Source: an uncultured Clostridia bacterium
GTDB lineage: Bacteria; Bacillota; Clostridia; TANB77; CAG-508
Length of the DNA stretch: 49,143 bases
NCBI GenBank assembly: GCA_947594845.1
Contig: CANQEI010000009.1
Span: 1-49,143, forward strand
Direction of reading: 5' to 3'
Shown: piece by piece, positions 16,893 through 25,528 of the stretch
Layout of the letters: each line of letters begins with the position of its first letter
Position numbering within the stretch: the stretch's first letter is position 1
Translations under genes and position numbers: made by a program
The notes under the pieces: model-generated
What the model saw: the letters and a program-made list of their open reading frames with translations, nothing else
Told to the model about the DNA's origin: nothing
Databases searched by the model: none

Positions 16893-19800
16893 TTGAGAAA
16901 AGTTACTGATTTCATAATAAACAAAAGATACTTTATTCTTGCAATATTTATTATTTTTACAATCATTTCAGTAATATTATCAGCTAAAGTAAAAATTAAT
17001 TATGATATTGCAGAATACCTACCAGATACATCAGAGACCCGAATTGGAATGAACATTATGGAAAAAGAATTTGCGGGAACAGAGACAAGTAATTTAAATT
17101 TGATGTTTGAAAATTTATCTGATGATAAGAAAATAGAAGTAAAAGATTATTTGGAAAATATAGAAGGTGTAGAAGAAGTCGAGTATGATAATACAGAAGA
17201 ATATAACAAAAATCAATATACTTTGTATGTCATAACAGTAGATGACAAATCTGATTCACAACTTGCAACAAATGTATATGACCAAGTAACGGAAGAATAT
17301 GGTGATTACAAAATATATACAAGTGGAAATGTTTCTGAGACAAATAAGCCAGTATTGCCAATTTGGATTATTGCACTTGCAATTGCGTGTGCTTTAGTAA
17401 TTTTAATTATAATGTGCGAATCATATGTTGAGCCATTTTTATTTTTAACATCTATTTTAATGGCAGTATTATTGAATAAGGGAACTAATATTATATTTGG
17501 AACTGTGTCTAACATTACAAATTCTATAGCAGCAATACTTCAATTAGCTTTATCAATGGATTATTCAATTATGCTGATGAATAGATATGAACAGGAAAAA
17601 CAGAAAACAAAAAATAATATAGATGCTATGAAAAATGCTTTGTATAATGCATTTCAAGCAATTTCAAGCAGTTCTGTTACAACAATAGTTGGTCTTTTGG
17701 CTTTAGTTTTTATGACTTTTAAAATTGGAAAAGATTTAGGTTTTGTTTTAGCAAAAGGAGTGTTGTTCAGCTTAATTTGTATATTCTTTGTATTACCTGC
17801 TTTGATACTTATGTTTGATAAATGGATTGCAAAAACTAAAAAGAAAACACCTAATATTAAATTAGATAGTTTAGGCAAGTTTAGTTATAAGATGAGATTT
17901 GTTGCAGTTCCTTTATTCCTTATAGTATTTATTACAAGTTTTGTATTAAAAGGAAATTTGGGAATAGATTATACAGATTCTGAACAAGATGAAATATCAA
18001 AAGTATTTTCAGAAAATAACCAGATGGCTATAATTTATAAAAACGATGAAGAAGGTCAAATATCACAATATTTAAAACAATTAGAGAATGAAGGAAAAGT
18101 TGATGAAGTTTTAGCTTATGGAAATACAATTGGCGAAAAATTACCTTATAATGAGTTAAATGATAGATTAAATGAATTAGATCCAGATGCAGATATTGAA
18201 ATCGAAGATTATTTATTAAAAATACTATATTATGAATATTATAATCCAAACAGTGAAGATAAACTTACATTTGATGAATTTGTAAGTTTCATTGAAGAAG
18301 AAGCATACAATAATGAAAAAATTAATAAAGATATTGATGCAGAAACTAAAAATGGTATAGCTAGATTAAAAAATTTTATAACTGAAGATTCAATGAATAA
18401 AAAGAGAACAGCAGGTGAAATAGCAAGTATTCTTGAAATAGACAAAGAAAAAGTTGATGATATACTTATTTATTATTTATCTAAAAATGACGATATTCAA
18501 ATTACTTTAAGTGATTTTATTAATTTTATGAATAATGAAGTTGTAAAAGATAAAAAATATAGTTCTCAAATTAATGATAGCATGAAGTCTGATTTAAAAA
18601 CATTATCTAAATTTTCAAATAAAAAATTAATGCAAAAGAAGCTTACAAGTAGTGAAATGTCAGAGGTATTTGGAATTGATACTAGTACAATAAATGAATT
18701 ATATAAATATTATATAAGTGTAAATGATATTGATACAAAAATAACAATTTCAGAATTTTCAAATTTTGTATTAAACAATGTGTTAACAAATAGTGCATAT
18801 GCTAATAGTTTTGATGAAGAAACTGTGCAAAGCATAAAATTATTAGCTAATTTTAGTAATGTGAATATAATTACAAAACAAATGAATAGTACGCAATTAT
18901 CAAATTTATTTGGACTAGATGAAGAAAAAGTTACATATATTTTGTTTTTAAAATATAGTCAATTAGATTCACAAAAAACATTAACTATTCCGGAATTTGC
19001 AACAAAAGTTATTGGAATAAAAGAGAATACACCATTTTTAGGTGATATGGATGTAAGTGATTTAAAAAATTTAGTTTATATGCAAGATGCAACACCATAT
19101 ACAGCATCACAATTGTCACAAATTTTAGGTATGAATTTGAGTCAGGTGCGCAAGTTATATGCTTTAATTGATTTGGTAGCAAAGGATACTGATAGTTGGG
19201 TTGCTTCTCCAAATGAATTTGTAAGTTTAATATTAAATAATAGTAGTGATGGAATGATAAATGGTTCTATTGATGAATCTAAAATGAATCAATTAAAACT
19301 TTTATCTATTGTAATGAGTAGTAGCATAAATAAAGTAAGTTATTCATATAATGAACTTGCAAATGTTATAGGAATAGATACTGGTGTGACAAAAAGCATA
19401 TATACTTTATATGTTTCAGAAAATAATAGTACCAAAATGACACCACAAGAGTTTGTTAATTTTGTACTTGAACATAAAAATGATGAACAACTTTCTGGTA
19501 GATTAAGTTCAGATATGATAAATAATTTGAATTTAATTAAAAAAGTTATTAATGCAGTTGTATCAAATGAAAAATATAGCAGTTCAGAAATTTCTAATTT
19601 ATTAGGTATTAATTCAGAGGATTTAAAGTTAATTTTTGGATTATATAATACTAGATATATAAATAAAAATCCTACAATTTCTTTAAAAGATTTTGTACAA
19701 TTCTTATTAGATGATGTTGTAACTAATAGTGAATATGCAGGAAACTTTGATGAAGAACAAATTTCAAGATTAAATACTGTTAATGGAATTATGGATAACA

Positions 19801-20744
19801 GTTTAAAAGGTACAAGATATACTGCTGATGAAATTTTTGCTATTGCAAGTAATTTAACTGATGGTGTAGACAAAAATATAGTTGAAGTTCTTTATACTTA
19901 TTATGGAAGTAGTGAAAAATATGATGATTCATGGCAACTAACTGTAGAAGAATTTATTAATTTTTTGAATGATAAAATTTTGCAAGATGAAAGATATGAA
20001 GATTTTATAGAAGATGATATGAGGGAAGATATAGTTAATGCAAAAGATAAAATAAAAGATGCTAAAGAACTTCTTGTTGGAGAAAACTATTCAAGAATTA
20101 TATTAAATACTAAGTTCAATCCAGAGGGAAATGAAACATTCGAATTTGTTCAAAAAATAAAAGATATGCTTAATGGAAATATTGATGAATTTTACGTAAT
20201 TGGTGATTCTCCAATGGCATATGAAATGAGTAAAACATTTGATAATGAATTAAATTTAATGACGATTATAACAATGGTATCAATTTTTGTAGTAGTTGCG
20301 ATAACGTTTAAATCAGGTATTATACCAATAATTTTAGTATTAACTATACAGTGTGCTGTTTATTTAATAATGGGAATTCTATCTTTTACAGGAGAAAATG
20401 TTTATTTTATAGCAATATTAATTGTACAGAGTATATTAATGGGAGCAACTATCGATTATGCAATATTGTATACATCATATTATTTGGAATATAGAAAAAC
20501 TAAAAGTATAAAAGAAAGTGTTATAGAAGCATATAATAATTCAATACACACAATTTTAACTTCAAGTTCAATACTTATTATAGTTACTCTAATTATTGCA
20601 AATTTTGCTTCAGCAATTGCGGCAAAAATATGTAAAACAATATCTGAAGGTACATTATGTTCTACAATCTTAATATTATTTTTATTACCTGCTGTTTTGG
20701 CATTTTGGGATAGATTTATAAATAAAAAGAAAATTAAGAACTAA
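16893..20744 (+). CDS. MMPL/RND-superfamily membrane protein with repeat-filled extracytoplasmic insert
   Basis: A 1283-residue RND-type protein. The first hydrophobic helix is at 12-30. The small outer domain around 35-150 contains the family motif YLPDTSETRIGMNIMEKEF. A block of five or six membrane helices spans about 155-350, including the MMPL signature ALSMDYSIMLMNRYEQE. The second membrane block at about 1120-1280 contains the matching GATIDYAILYTSYYLEYR. Between them, residues about 450-1065 hold eight divergent repeats of roughly 80 residues, each with a (L/I)(T/S)xxEFxxF helix and an LLGIDxxxVxxLYxLY-like helix. MMPL proteins export lipids or drugs; control by the divergent TetR fits an exporter. 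The start is TTG at 16893 behind AAAGGAG. Confidence 0.9.
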   Translation: MRKVTDFIINKRYFILAIFIIFTIISVILSAKVKINYDIAEYLPDTSETRIGMNIMEKEFAGTETSNLNLMFENLSDDKKIEVKDYLENIEGVEEVEYDNTEEYNKNQYTLYVITVDDKSDSQLATNVYDQVTEEYGDYKIYTSGNVSETNKPVLPIWIIALAIACALVILIIMCESYVEPFLFLTSILMAVLLNKGTNIIFGTVSNITNSIAAILQLALSMDYSIMLMNRYEQEKQKTKNNIDAMKNALYNAFQAISSSSVTTIVGLLALVFMTFKIGKDLGFVLAKGVLFSLICIFFVLPALILMFDKWIAKTKKKTPNIKLDSLGKFSYKMRFVAVPLFLIVFITSFVLKGNLGIDYTDSEQDEISKVFSENNQMAIIYKNDEEGQISQYLKQLENEGKVDEVLAYGNTIGEKLPYNELNDRLNELDPDADIEIEDYLLKILYYEYYNPNSEDKLTFDEFVSFIEEEAYNNEKINKDIDAETKNGIARLKNFITEDSMNKKRTAGEIASILEIDKEKVDDILIYYLSKNDDIQITLSDFINFMNNEVVKDKKYSSQINDSMKSDLKTLSKFSNKKLMQKKLTSSEMSEVFGIDTSTINELYKYYISVNDIDTKITISEFSNFVLNNVLTNSAYANSFDEETVQSIKLLANFSNVNIITKQMNSTQLSNLFGLDEEKVTYILFLKYSQLDSQKTLTIPEFATKVIGIKENTPFLGDMDVSDLKNLVYMQDATPYTASQLSQILGMNLSQVRKLYALIDLVAKDTDSWVASPNEFVSLILNNSSDGMINGSIDESKMNQLKLLSIVMSSSINKVSYSYNELANVIGIDTGVTKSIYTLYVSENNSTKMTPQEFVNFVLEHKNDEQLSGRLSSDMINNLNLIKKVINAVVSNEKYSSSEISNLLGINSEDLKLIFGLYNTRYINKNPTISLKDFVQFLLDDVVTNSEYAGNFDEEQISRLNTVNGIMDNSLKGTRYTADEIFAIASNLTDGVDKNIVEVLYTYYGSSEKYDDSWQLTVEEFINFLNDKILQDERYEDFIEDDMREDIVNAKDKIKDAKELLVGENYSRIILNTKFNPEGNETFEFVQKIKDMLNGNIDEFYVIGDSPMAYEMSKTFDNELNLMTIITMVSIFVVVAITFKSGIIPIILVLTIQCAVYLIMGILSFTGENVYFIAILIVQSILMGATIDYAILYTSYYLEYRKTKSIKESVIEAYNNSIHTILTSSSILIIVTLIIANFASAIAAKICKTISEGTLCSTILILFLLPAVLAFWDRFINKKKIKN

Positions 20745-20779
20745 ATTAGAAGTAGACTTTCTGCTCAGAATACGCAACT

Positions 20780-20808
20780 TTGATAAAATCTAGATAATAT
20801 GGTATAAT
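20780..20808 (+). promoter_or_regulatory. Promoter of the SleB-like gene
   Basis: TTGATA (20780-20785), a 17-bp spacer and TATAAT (20803-20808) form a near-consensus sigma-A type promoter about 90 bases before the GTG start. A forespore sigma factor would be expected for a spore cortex enzyme, so this consensus promoter is notable. Confidence 0.7.
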
Positions 20809-20900
20809 ATATTATGCTTTATTTTATAAAGTTAGAATTATGATTACAGAATTTGTAAGAAGAACACCAAAAATACTGAAAAAAGGGAGGAAAATGAAAG

Positions 20901-21722
20901 GTGTTAGCAAGAGTTTATCGGGGGCATTGCCCAATGGAGAAAGTCTATCAGAGCGAACTAGGCGGAGATTGCAGAAACTGCGAGAATTTTCGCTGGTGTG
21001 CCAGAAGAGAAATGAGAAGACGTAGGAGAGTAAGACAAATGAGGAAGCGGACATTAATGGTTGTCCTGTTTGTTGCTGTACTGGTAATGGCGTTCATGTT
21101 CTTTTCGAAGGTTTTCTTTGCTGAGGCACGTAATAAGCCTGAAACGTCTGGAAGCATTTCGGAAGAGGACAAATCTACTTATGAAGCTGATCCACTGATT
21201 TCGGGGGACGAAGAGGAAGAATCTTCTAGCGAAAGTGCACCTGATGATGCACCTGAAGTACCTGAAGTTATTGAGCCTGTTATTTCGGCAACTGGACCTG
21301 GCGAACAGTATTACTATAATCTTTCTTATGAGGATAAGGTATACATGGCCATGGTTGTTTATGTTGAAGCACGGGGTGAACCCTATGAAGGCCAAGTGGC
21401 TGTAGCTGCTACAATTTTAAATCGTTTTGTGAGCAATGACAGTAGGTTTGACAGAGAATCAATTTATTCCATTATTACGCAGAGCGGGCAGTATGCAAGC
21501 ATTAAATCCATTACAGAAGAAGATTTGGAAAGCACTCCAAGCTGTATGAAGGCTGTTGAAGATGCCTGCAAAGGCTGGGATCCTACGCGAATTGCTTTTG
21601 AGGATGGTGCTAAGTTCTTTTTTAATCCGAATGGTTTGTCTGAGTCGGCTAAAAAAGAGAGAGAGGGCATTGATACGTATCCGATTGGCAGCCACATGTT
21701 TCATAATGAGTTTGCATGTTAA
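20901..21722 (+). CDS. SleB-type cell wall / spore cortex hydrolase, membrane-anchored
   Basis: Residues about 140-270 are the Hydrolase_2 (SleB) domain: MVVYVEARGEPYEGQVAVAATILNR with catalytic Glu156, then SGQYASI, and the end IGSHMFHN. SleB relatives are lytic transglycosylases acting on spore cortex or cell wall. A membrane helix lies at about 50-72, followed by an acidic linker (90-130). The 33 residues at the start contain four cysteines (10, 24, 27, 33) and are followed by an arginine-rich stretch. GTG at 20901 is ten bases after GGGAGG. An ATG at 20894, only three bases from it, opens a different frame of 43 codons and is rejected. GC content is near 45%, far above the neighbours, suggesting acquisition. 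Confidence 0.88.
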   Translation: MLARVYRGHCPMEKVYQSELGGDCRNCENFRWCARREMRRRRRVRQMRKRTLMVVLFVAVLVMAFMFFSKVFFAEARNKPETSGSISEEDKSTYEADPLISGDEEEESSSESAPDDAPEVPEVIEPVISATGPGEQYYYNLSYEDKVYMAMVVYVEARGEPYEGQVAVAATILNRFVSNDSRFDRESIYSIITQSGQYASIKSITEEDLESTPSCMKAVEDACKGWDPTRIAFEDGAKFFFNPNGLSESAKKEREGIDTYPIGSHMFHNEFAC

Positions 21723-21748
21723 GTTGCCTGTGTAAACTTATGAACCAG

Positions 21749-21785
21749 ACAGGAGTGGATATTTCCACTCCTGTTTTGGTTTTTA
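21749..21785 (+). terminator. Rho-independent terminator of the SleB-like gene
   Basis: CAGGAGTGGA (21750-21759) pairs with TCCACTCCTG (21764-21773) around TATT, extended by one A-T pair, followed by TTTTGGTTTTT. Its GC-rich stem matches the composition of the gene it closes. Confidence 0.92.
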
Positions 21786-21868
21786 ATTAAATAGAATTCA
21801 AAAATTCCTTTTTTTTTGAGAATAAAAATGATATAGTAATTATTAGAAAAATAAAAAGAGGTATGCTT

Positions 21869-22741
21869 ATGGAATTGTTACAAGTAGGTCCAAATACATA
21901 TTATATAAAAAATCCTACTAATATTGGAATTTATAAAATAGATGAGGAAAGTGTATTTTTAATTGATACTGGAAACGATAAAGATGCAGGTAAAAAAATA
22001 TTAAAAATTGTGGATGAACAAGGTTGGAAAGTTAAAGGAATAATAAATACACATTCAAATGCAGATCATATAGGTGGAAATAAAGTTATTCAAGATAGAA
22101 CAGGTTGTGAAATATTTTCAAGCAAAATAGAAAAATGTTTTATTGAAAATCCTATTCTTGAATCATCTTTTTTGTATGGAGGATATCCTTTTAAAGATAT
22201 AACAAATAAATTTTTATTTGCAAAAGAATCTGTTGCTACTGAAATTAATAACAATTTACCTGATGGATTAGAATGCTTTAATTTAAAAGGGCATTTTTTT
22301 GATATGATTGGAATAAAAACGAGTGATGATGTTTATTTCTTAGCAGATTCTTTATTTAGTGAAGAAACAATTACTAAATATCATTTGTTTTTTATTTATG
22401 ATGTTAAAGAATATATCAATACATTAAATTACTTAGAAACATTACAAGGAAAAATTTTTATTCCATCACATTGTGAAGCAACAGAAGATATTTCAACTTT
22501 GATAAATTTAAACAAAGCTAAAGTGGAAGAAATCTCAAACAAAATATGTAATGTATGTGAAAAAGAGATGACTTTTGAAGAAATTTTAAAATATATCTTT
22601 GATGAATATGATTTACAGATGAATTCAAATCAATATGTATTAGTTGGTAGTACGATAAGATCATATCTTTCATATTTGTGTAATGAAAATAAAATTTGTT
22701 ATGAATTTAAAGATAATAAAATGATATGGAAAAAGGTTTAA
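21869..22741 (+). CDS. MBL-fold metallo-hydrolase
   Basis: A 290-residue metallo-beta-lactamase-fold hydrolase. The metal-binding motif reads THSNADHIGG: His62, Asp66 and His67 are present, but the usual second histidine is Asn64. Later ligands are likely the His in LKGHFFD, the Asp in FLADSLF and the His in IPSHCEA. The C-terminal 80 residues are helical (winged-helix-like) and not part of the core. The start at 21869 is seven bases after AGAGG; an ATG at 21863 is too close to it. The Asn substitution predicts an altered metal site, but the substrate is unknown. Confidence 0.85.
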   Translation: MELLQVGPNTYYIKNPTNIGIYKIDEESVFLIDTGNDKDAGKKILKIVDEQGWKVKGIINTHSNADHIGGNKVIQDRTGCEIFSSKIEKCFIENPILESSFLYGGYPFKDITNKFLFAKESVATEINNNLPDGLECFNLKGHFFDMIGIKTSDDVYFLADSLFSEETITKYHLFFIYDVKEYINTLNYLETLQGKIFIPSHCEATEDISTLINLNKAKVEEISNKICNVCEKEMTFEEILKYIFDEYDLQMNSNQYVLVGSTIRSYLSYLCNENKICYEFKDNKMIWKKV

Positions 22742-22820
22742 GTTCTATAAATTTATAATCAAAAAATTGAAAAATTGCTGTATTTGTAAATTAAAAGATT
22801 AATTGGAGGCAATAATATAA

Positions 22821-23663
22821 ATGAAAGTCGGATTAGTACTAGAAGGTGGAGCAATGAGAGGATTGTACACTGCTGGAGTTTTAGATGTTTTTCTTGATGA
22901 GAATATAAAAGTAGATGGTATAATTGGTGTTTCCGCTGGAGTTTTATTTGGAGTAAATTATTTATCAAAACAAAGAGGAAGAGCAATAAGATATAACAAA
23001 AAATATGCAAAAGATAAAAGGTATATGGGTTTAGGTTCATTAATAAAAACAGGAAATATAATAAATAGTGAATTTGCATATTATGATGTTCCATTTAACT
23101 TAGATAAGTTTGATGAGGAAACTTTTGAAAAGTCTAATACTGATTTTTTTGCAACTGTTACAAATGTAGATACAGGTAAACCTGAATATATAAAAGTTAA
23201 AAATGTATTGGAACAAATGGAACTTATGAGAGCAACATCTGCAATGCCATATGTTTCAAAAGTTGTTAATTTTGAGAACAATAAATATTTAGATGGAGGC
23301 ATTTCAGATAGTATTCCTATTGAGAAGTGTGAAGACTTTGGCTATGACAAAATTATTGTAGTGCTAACTAGACCAATTGATTATAGAAAAAAGAAATCTA
23401 ATCAATTAATCCCTAAAATTGTGTATGGTAAATATCCTAATTTGGTAAAAGCTATAAATGATAGGTATATAAATTATAATAATTCGTTAGAAAAAATTAT
23501 GAAACTTGAAGAAGATGAATCTATATTTGTAATTAGACCTTCCAAAACTGTAAAAATAAAAAGAGTTGAGAAAGATAAAGAAAAGCTTCAAGAAATCTAT
23601 GATTTAGGTATACAAGATTGCAAAAATAAAATTGAATATCTTAAAGAATATTTAGAAAAATAA
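22821..23663 (+). CDS. Patatin-like phospholipase (YjjU/RssA type)
   Basis: A 280-residue patatin-family serine lipase. The oxyanion loop is LEGGAMRG (7-14), the nucleophile is Ser38 in GVSAG, and the partner is Asp158 in DGGISDSIP. There is no signal peptide or membrane helix, so it is a soluble intracellular acyl hydrolase. The basic C-terminal third (YRKKKSNQ, KIKRVEKDKE) could contact membranes. TTGGAGG lies 12 bases before the ATG. No terminator separates it from the MBL gene, so the two may be co-transcribed. Confidence 0.92.
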   Translation: MKVGLVLEGGAMRGLYTAGVLDVFLDENIKVDGIIGVSAGVLFGVNYLSKQRGRAIRYNKKYAKDKRYMGLGSLIKTGNIINSEFAYYDVPFNLDKFDEETFEKSNTDFFATVTNVDTGKPEYIKVKNVLEQMELMRATSAMPYVSKVVNFENNKYLDGGISDSIPIEKCEDFGYDKIIVVLTRPIDYRKKKSNQLIPKIVYGKYPNLVKAINDRYINYNNSLEKIMKLEEDESIFVIRPSKTVKIKRVEKDKEKLQEIYDLGIQDCKNKIEYLKEYLEK

Positions 23664-23724
23664 TATAAAGAAAATATGACATTGCTCGTTGGAAGAAAAA
23701 GTTTATGAGATCTAGCTCCAAAAT

Positions 23725-23753
23725 TTGCACAAAAAAATCATAAATGATATATT
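23725..23753 (+). promoter_or_regulatory. Promoter of the CNNM/CorC-like gene
   Basis: TTGCAC (23725-23730), a 17-bp spacer and TATATT (23748-23753). The predicted transcript starts near 23760, which excludes the TTG at 23765 as a translation start. Confidence 0.6.
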
Positions 23754-23782
23754 AAGAAAAAAGATTGGGAGTAGTGAGAAAA

Positions 23783-25117
23783 TTGGGTCAATTAGTAGTT
23801 TTAATAATTTTAGTTTTTTTAAATGCATTTTTTGCTGCTACAGAAATAGCATTTATTTCATTAAATGATATAAAAATTGATAAACTTGCAAAAGAAGGTA
23901 ATAAAAAAGCTAAACGTATTAAAAAAATGCTAAAGAATCCTAGTAAATTTTTATCTACAATTCAAATAGGTATAACCCTTGCTGGATTTCTATCAAGTGC
24001 ATTTGCATCAAATGCTTTTGCTGATGACTTAGCACCTGTTCTTGCAAATACTTTTACATTTTTTTCATTTGAAGTATGGCAAAACATATCAATAATTATT
24101 ATAACTTTGATCTTATCATATTTTACTTTAATATTTGGAGAATTAGTACCAAAAAGAATTGCAATGAAATATTCTGAAAAATTAGCATATGCAACTGTTG
24201 GAATTATTAGATTTATATCAATAATAACAGCACCTTTTGTTAAATTGTTGACTTTTTCTACAGAAATTGTTTCAAGTTTGTTTGGAGTGAAAGAAGTTGA
24301 AGAAGAAACTGTTACTGAAGAAGAAATAAGAATGATGGTTGATGTTGGAGAAGAAAAAGGTTCAATAGATAAAGATGAAAAAGAAATGATTGAAAATGTT
24401 TTCGAATTCAATGATAAAATTGCTTCAGAAGTAATGATTCCTAGAACAGAAGTATTTGCTTTAGATATTAATTTATCTATATCAGATGCTATAGAAGAAA
24501 TAATTGCTGATAACAGATTTAGTAGAATACCAGTATATGAAGATTCTATAGATAATATTAAAGGGATTGTTTATATTAAAGATATAATAACATGTTTAAA
24601 AAACAAGAGATTAAAATTAAAAACTCTTGCAAAGGAAGTTTATTATGTACCAGAAACAGTTCATATAAATGACGTTTTTGAAGAATTAAGAAAAAATAAA
24701 AAACAAATTGCTGTTGTAGTGGACGAGCATGGTGGAACAGCTGGAATAATAACAATGGAAGATATTGTGGAAGAGCTTGTCGGTGAAATTTATGACGAAT
24801 ATGATGTTATAGATGATAAATATGAAAAAGTTTCTGATGATATGTATGTTATTGAAGGAGATCTTCCAGTATATGAAGTAGAGAAATTATTAGATGTTTC
24901 TATTCCAGATGGTGATTATGATACAATTTCTGGTTATTTGCTTACAATTTTGAATAGAATTCCAGGAAAACATGAAAAACCTATAATAGAAACAAAAGAT
25001 GTTACTTATAAAATAATGCAGTGCCAGGAAAATAGAATTTTGAAAATAAAGGCATGTAGGCATAAAAGAGAACAAATAGAAGATGATGATGAACAATGTG
25101 ACAATAGTGAAGAATAA
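23783..25117 (+). CDS. CNNM/HlyC-CorC family membrane protein with CBS pair
   Basis: Residues 1-190 are the DUF21 (CNNM) membrane domain, beginning LVVLIILVFLNAFFAATEIAFISLND, with three or four helices. Residues about 205-330 are two CBS domains (VMIPRTEVFALD, SRIPVYEDSIDNIKGIVYIKD, VVDEHGGTAGIITMEDIVEELVGEI). The CorC_HlyC domain follows at about 340-420. Members take part in magnesium or cobalt homeostasis, with CBS domains sensing nucleotides. Start choice is uncertain: TTG 23783 (about 444 residues) is 11 bases after GGGAG and fits the family N-terminus; GTG 23774 is the alternative. The annotation as a hemolysin is historical and not supported here. Confidence 0.9.
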   Translation: MGQLVVLIILVFLNAFFAATEIAFISLNDIKIDKLAKEGNKKAKRIKKMLKNPSKFLSTIQIGITLAGFLSSAFASNAFADDLAPVLANTFTFFSFEVWQNISIIIITLILSYFTLIFGELVPKRIAMKYSEKLAYATVGIIRFISIITAPFVKLLTFSTEIVSSLFGVKEVEEETVTEEEIRMMVDVGEEKGSIDKDEKEMIENVFEFNDKIASEVMIPRTEVFALDINLSISDAIEEIIADNRFSRIPVYEDSIDNIKGIVYIKDIITCLKNKRLKLKTLAKEVYYVPETVHINDVFEELRKNKKQIAVVVDEHGGTAGIITMEDIVEELVGEIYDEYDVIDDKYEKVSDDMYVIEGDLPVYEVEKLLDVSIPDGDYDTISGYLLTILNRIPGKHEKPIIETKDVTYKIMQCQENRILKIKACRHKREQIEDDDEQCDNSEE

Positions 25118-25148
25118 GAAAAAGTTATTTACTTTTTCTTATTTTTTT
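25113..25148 (+). terminator. Terminator overlapping the CNNM/CorC stop codon
   Basis: AATAAGAAAAAGT (25113-25125) pairs with ACTTTTTCTTATT (25131-25143), 13 bp around TATTT, followed by a T-run to 25148. The stop codon TAA lies in the left arm. Confidence 0.85.
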
Positions 25149-25176
25149 GAATTTTTTTTGAAAAAATAAATATACT
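25147..25176 (+). promoter_or_regulatory. Promoter of the DUF378 gene
   Basis: TTGAAT (25147-25152), an 18-bp spacer and TATACT (25171-25176), 33 bases before the ATG at 25209. The -35 begins in the T-run of the preceding terminator. Confidence 0.55.
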
Positions 25177-25208
25177 ATAGATATAAAATGAAAAAATGGA
25201 GGGAATTT

Positions 25209-25403
25209 ATGAAGACTTTATATTATATATCACTTACTTTGGTTATCATTGGAGCCCTAAATTGGTTATTAATAGGTATATTTGATTTTAATTTAGTTGC
25301 TGCGATATTTGGAAGTATGAGCGTAGTTAGTAGAATTATATATACATTAGTTGGAATTGCAGGACTTATTTCTATAGGGTTATATCCAAAAATAAATGAA
25401 TAG
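25209..25403 (+). CDS. DUF378 family small membrane protein (YuzA-like)
   Basis: A 64-residue protein with two membrane helices. ISLTLVIIGALNWLLIGIFDFNLVAAIFG followed by IIYTLVGIAGLISIGL is the DUF378 pattern, with the conserved GALNWLL motif. Function is unknown in all members. The ATG at 25209 has GGAGGG five bases upstream; longer in-frame starts upstream lack a ribosome binding site. It is flanked by terminators on both sides, so it is monocistronic. Confidence 0.85.
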   Translation: MKTLYYISLTLVIIGALNWLLIGIFDFNLVAAIFGSMSVVSRIIYTLVGIAGLISIGLYPKINE

Positions 25404-25450
25404 AGTAAGTTTAAGATATTATTTTAAATAATGTTTTTGCAAATTAATAA

Positions 25451-25485
25451 AGAAGAGAGCCGAGTGTTACGTCGGCTCTTTTCTT
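25451..25485. terminator. Bidirectional terminator between convergent genes
   Basis: AGAGCCGA (25456-25463) pairs with TCGGCTCT (25472-25479), and weaker A-T and G-U pairs extend the stem outward to 25451 and 25484. T-rich flanks occur on both strands. It separates the DUF378 gene from the minus-strand cysteine-cluster gene. Its high-GC core marks the edge of the second GC island. Confidence 0.82.
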
Positions 25486-25528
25486 GTGCGAAATATCGCT
25501 AGCCATTAGGAATGTTATGAAACAATTC

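Noticed and set aside
19340..19873. 177-codon minus-strand ORF inside the MMPL gene
   Set aside because: It lies wholly opposite the repeat insert of a clearly coding gene, with no ribosome binding site or recognisable domain.
20840..21025. Short + strand ORF with an ATG at 20894 near a strong ribosome binding site
   Set aside because: The ATG is only three bases from GGGAGG. The GTG at 20901 in the SleB frame is at a proper ten-base distance, and the short frame has no recognisable protein features.
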